Source: Alphaproteobacteria bacterium
Lineage (GTDB): Bacteria; Pseudomonadota; Alphaproteobacteria; Rhizobiales; Xanthobacteraceae
Direction of reading: 5' to 3'
DNA: 64,000 nt
Assembly: GCA_016869215.1 (NCBI GenBank)
Contig: VGEP01000017.1
Location: 1-64,000 of the forward strand
The translations under genes were made by a program, and so were the position numbers. The notes under the pieces were generated by a model, which saw only the letters and a list, made by a program, of their open reading frames with translations, ran no database searches and was not told the DNA's origin. This document shows, piece by piece, positions 62,219 to 64,000 of this stretch (its first letter is position 1; each line of letters starts with the position of its first letter).

Positions 62219-63105
62219 CGCACCAGCTCATCGAAAGTCATGCCCGCGTGCACCGCGAGTTCGGGCACGAGGGAGGTTTCGGTCATCCCCGGTTGGGTGT
62301 TGACCTCGAGACAGAACAGCCCCTCCGTCCCCGCACCACGGTCGTCGTAGCGAAAATCGGCCCTGGTCACGCCTCGACAGCCGAGGGCGTGATGCGCCTT
62401 GAGCGCTAGTCTTCGGACCTCTTGGTAAACAAATGGTGAAATTCTGGCCGGCAGGACGTGCCGCGACCCCCCCGGGGCGTATTTCGCCTCGTAGTCGTAG
62501 AACCGCGTCGCAGCCTCGATTTCGATCACATCCAGGGCCCGGTCGCCCATGACGGCGCAGGTCAATTCCTTGCCGGGAATAAATCGCTCGGCCATCACCC
62601 GGTCGCCGAACGCCCAGTCCTCGCGGGTCAGCTCCTGCGGCGGATGGGCATGCTGCTCGGTGACGATGAAGACCCCGACGCTCGAGCCCTCGCTGATCGG
62701 CTTTAGCACGTAGGGGCGCCGCAGCGGATGACCGCCGGCGGCCTCATGCCGGCTGACGACCTTGCCCTCCGGAACCGGCACGCCCGCCGCGGCCATGATG
62801 ACCTTGGCGTGTTCCTTGTTCATGGCGAGCGCCGACGAAAGCACGCCGGAGTGCGTGTAAGGAATCCCTGCGATTTCGAGGATGCCCTGGATCGTGCCGT
62901 CCTCGCCCGGCCGGCCGTGCAGCACGTTGAAGGCGGCGTCCGGCTTGAGCGCGCCCAACACGGTGGCGACGTCGCGACCGACGTCGACCCGGCTGACGCG
63001 GTAGCCGCAGCGATCCAGTGCGTCGGCGCAGGCCTTGCCGGAGCGCAGCGACACCTCGCGCTCGGACGACCAGCCCCCCATCAAAACCGCGATGTGCTTG
63101 CTCAT
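62185..63105 (-). CDS. ddl: D-alanine--D-alanine ligase
   Basis: 306 residues of ATP-grasp fold: IAVLMGGWSSEREVSLRSGK at the start, HGRPGEDGTIQGILEIAGIP (conserved H-G-x-x-G-E-D-G-x-x-Q), PYTHSGVLSSALAMNKEHAK and the C-terminal FCLEVNTQPGMTETSLVPEL carrying metal and substrate ligands. It makes the D-Ala-D-Ala dipeptide for peptidoglycan. It precedes ftsQ as in other alphaproteobacteria, but its ATG overlaps the stop of an FAD monooxygenase gene, not murB. Confidence 0.95.
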   Translation of the reverse strand: MSKHIAVLMGGWSSEREVSLRSGKACADALDRCGYRVSRVDVGRDVATVLGALKPDAAFNVLHGRPGEDGTIQGILEIAGIPYTHSGVLSSALAMNKEHAKVIMAAAGVPVPEGKVVSRHEAAGGHPLRRPYVLKPISEGSSVGVFIVTEQHAHPPQELTREDWAFGDRVMAERFIPGKELTCAVMGDRALDVIEIEAATRFYDYEAKYAPGGSRHVLPARISPFVYQEVRRLALKAHHALGCRGVTRADFRYDDRGAGTEGLFCLEVNTQPGMTETSLVPELAVHAGMTFDELVRWMAEDASLNR

Positions 63106-64000
63106 GCCGCGGCCTCGCTCGGTTGCGGCAGGTCGAAGCCGTCGTAGAGCCAGGCCAGGCAGTCGAACATGTCGTCGTCGGTGCGCGCCGACCAGATCGC
63201 GCGCGCGACTTCGCGCTCGATGCCGCCGACGTGATAGAAGTTGTCCCAGAGATAGCGGGACTCGAATTGCACCCGCGCGGTGCGCAGGTAGCGGGCATTC
63301 TCATAGGTGCGGAACGCGCGTGCGTAGTCGCCGCCGGCCATCAGCTCGGCCAGGCACACCGCGTCCTCGATCGCCATGCACGCGCCCTGCGCGAACGTTT
63401 GCAGCGTCGGATGCGCGGCGTCGCCGAGCAGCGTCACGCGGCCCCGGCTCCAGCGCCGGATCGGATCGCGGTCGGAGCTGGCCCAGCCGCGGTGCGACAG
63501 GTCCATCATCGCCCACAGCGCCTTCATGGTCGGGTGCGATTGGCGATAGACGCGTGCCAGGTCGGGATGCGGACTCGCGGTGTCGCCCGGCGGTTCGTCC
63601 TCCGAGGTGCGGAACACCGTGACGATATTGAACAGCGTGCGATCGCGCAGCGGATAATGCACGATGTGGAAACCGTCTCCGGACCACAGCACGACGTTGT
63701 CGCGGTCGACATCGAAGTTCACCTGGTCCATCGGCACGATTGTGCGGTGCGCGACGTAGCCGATCATGCGCGGCTCGCCTTCGTTCAGCATCAGCTGGCG
63801 CACGGTGGAGCGGATGCCGTCGGCGCCGATCAATGCCGCGCCTTCGATCGTGCGATTGCCGGCGGCCCGCACGCGCACGCACCGGCCGTCGTCGTCGAAG
63901 CCTTCGACCTGACAGTCCGCGATCATTTCGACGTTGTCGTTGGCCGCGCAGGCATCGAGCAGGATGCGGTGCAGGTCGACGCGATGGATGACGATGTAAG
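63102..64000 (-). CDS. FAD-dependent aromatic monooxygenase, 5' end outside the window
   Basis: At least 299 residues; the frame stays open to the right edge, beginning YIVIHRVDLHRILLDACAAN. The GD-motif block RGRVTLLGDAAHPTLQTFAQ with GACMAIEDAVCLAELM is typical of class A flavoprotein hydroxylases, and ALIGADGIRSTVRQLM precedes it. The closest resemblance is to salicylate or 3-hydroxybenzoate 6-hydroxylases. The N-terminal FAD-binding G-x-G-x-x-G lies outside. Its stop overlaps ddl by 4 bp, so it sits inside the cell-wall/division operon. Confidence 0.88.
   Translation of the reverse strand, partial: YIVIHRVDLHRILLDACAANDNVEMIADCQVEGFDDDGRCVRVRAAGNRTIEGAALIGADGIRSTVRQLMLNEGEPRMIGYVAHRTIVPMDQVNFDVDRDNVVLWSGDGFHIVHYPLRDRTLFNIVTVFRTSEDEPPGDTASPHPDLARVYRQSHPTMKALWAMMDLSHRGWASSDRDPIRRWSRGRVTLLGDAAHPTLQTFAQGACMAIEDAVCLAELMAGGDYARAFRTYENARYLRTARVQFESRYLWDNFYHVGGIEREVARAIWSARTDDDMFDCLAWLYDGFDLPQPSEAAA

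Overview
The window is about 64 kb of GC-rich chromosome from an alphaproteobacterium, most likely order Hyphomicrobiales (Rhizobiales), near the Bradyrhizobium/Xanthobacteraceae group. Four things support this: a circularly permuted two-piece tmRNA gene with the tag ANDNYAPVAQAA; the alphaproteobacterial order ddl-ftsQ-ftsA-ftsZ-lpxC-bamD-recN; an alpha-type SspB next to fumC, with the DUF4169 and ribbon-helix-helix genes nearby; and dispersed palindromic repeats typical of these genomes. No tRNA, rRNA, CRISPR array or complete insertion sequence was recognised.

Layout. 1-8.6 kb: end of an exported-protein gene, ssrA (tmRNA), a tctB-tctA-tctC carboxylate transporter operon, sspB-fumC, two lone secreted-protein genes, then DUF4169 and RHH genes. 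8.6-18.9 kb: a large AsmA-like protein, an FAD-linked oxidase, small genes, a Vgb-like beta-propeller, a dienelactone hydrolase and a GMC oxidoreductase. 19.0-21.2 kb: a Cache sensor with no output domain, overlapping by 4 bp a pentameric ligand-gated ion channel (Cys-loop/Pro-loop receptor family). This pair is the most unusual system in the window. 21.3-33.1 kb: a UvrD-type helicase carrying two in-frame palindromic repeat insertions, a HigBA-like toxin-antitoxin pair with an AT-rich palindromic operator, an L,D-transpeptidase, prmA, an Xaa-Pro aminopeptidase, an MFS exporter and an orphan ABC binding protein.

33.0-46.0 kb is a catabolic island. It holds an enolase-superfamily enzyme, two TctC-type binding proteins, a CaiB-type CoA-transferase, a carboxymuconolactone-decarboxylase-like protein, enoyl-CoA hydratase, GntR/UTRA regulator, GST, MBL hydrolase, an OB-fold protein with a thiolase-like partner, an alpha/beta hydrolase and a two-subunit CoA-transferase. 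Together these look like activation and breakdown of an imported carboxylic acid through CoA thioesters. The island lies between two identical 28-nt repeats in inverted orientation, exactly 13,000 bp apart, and the right copy abuts a fragment of an AraC-type regulator.

46.0-64.0 kb, mostly minus strand: enoyl-CoA hydratase, ligA, an interposed group of metabolic and membrane genes, then recN, bamD, lpxC, ftsZ, ftsA, ftsQ and ddl. At the right edge an FAD-dependent aromatic monooxygenase overlaps the start of ddl, where murB would normally stand. Starts were chosen from ribosome-binding sites, signal peptides and family boundaries. All family calls come from reading the translated sequence, without database searches.
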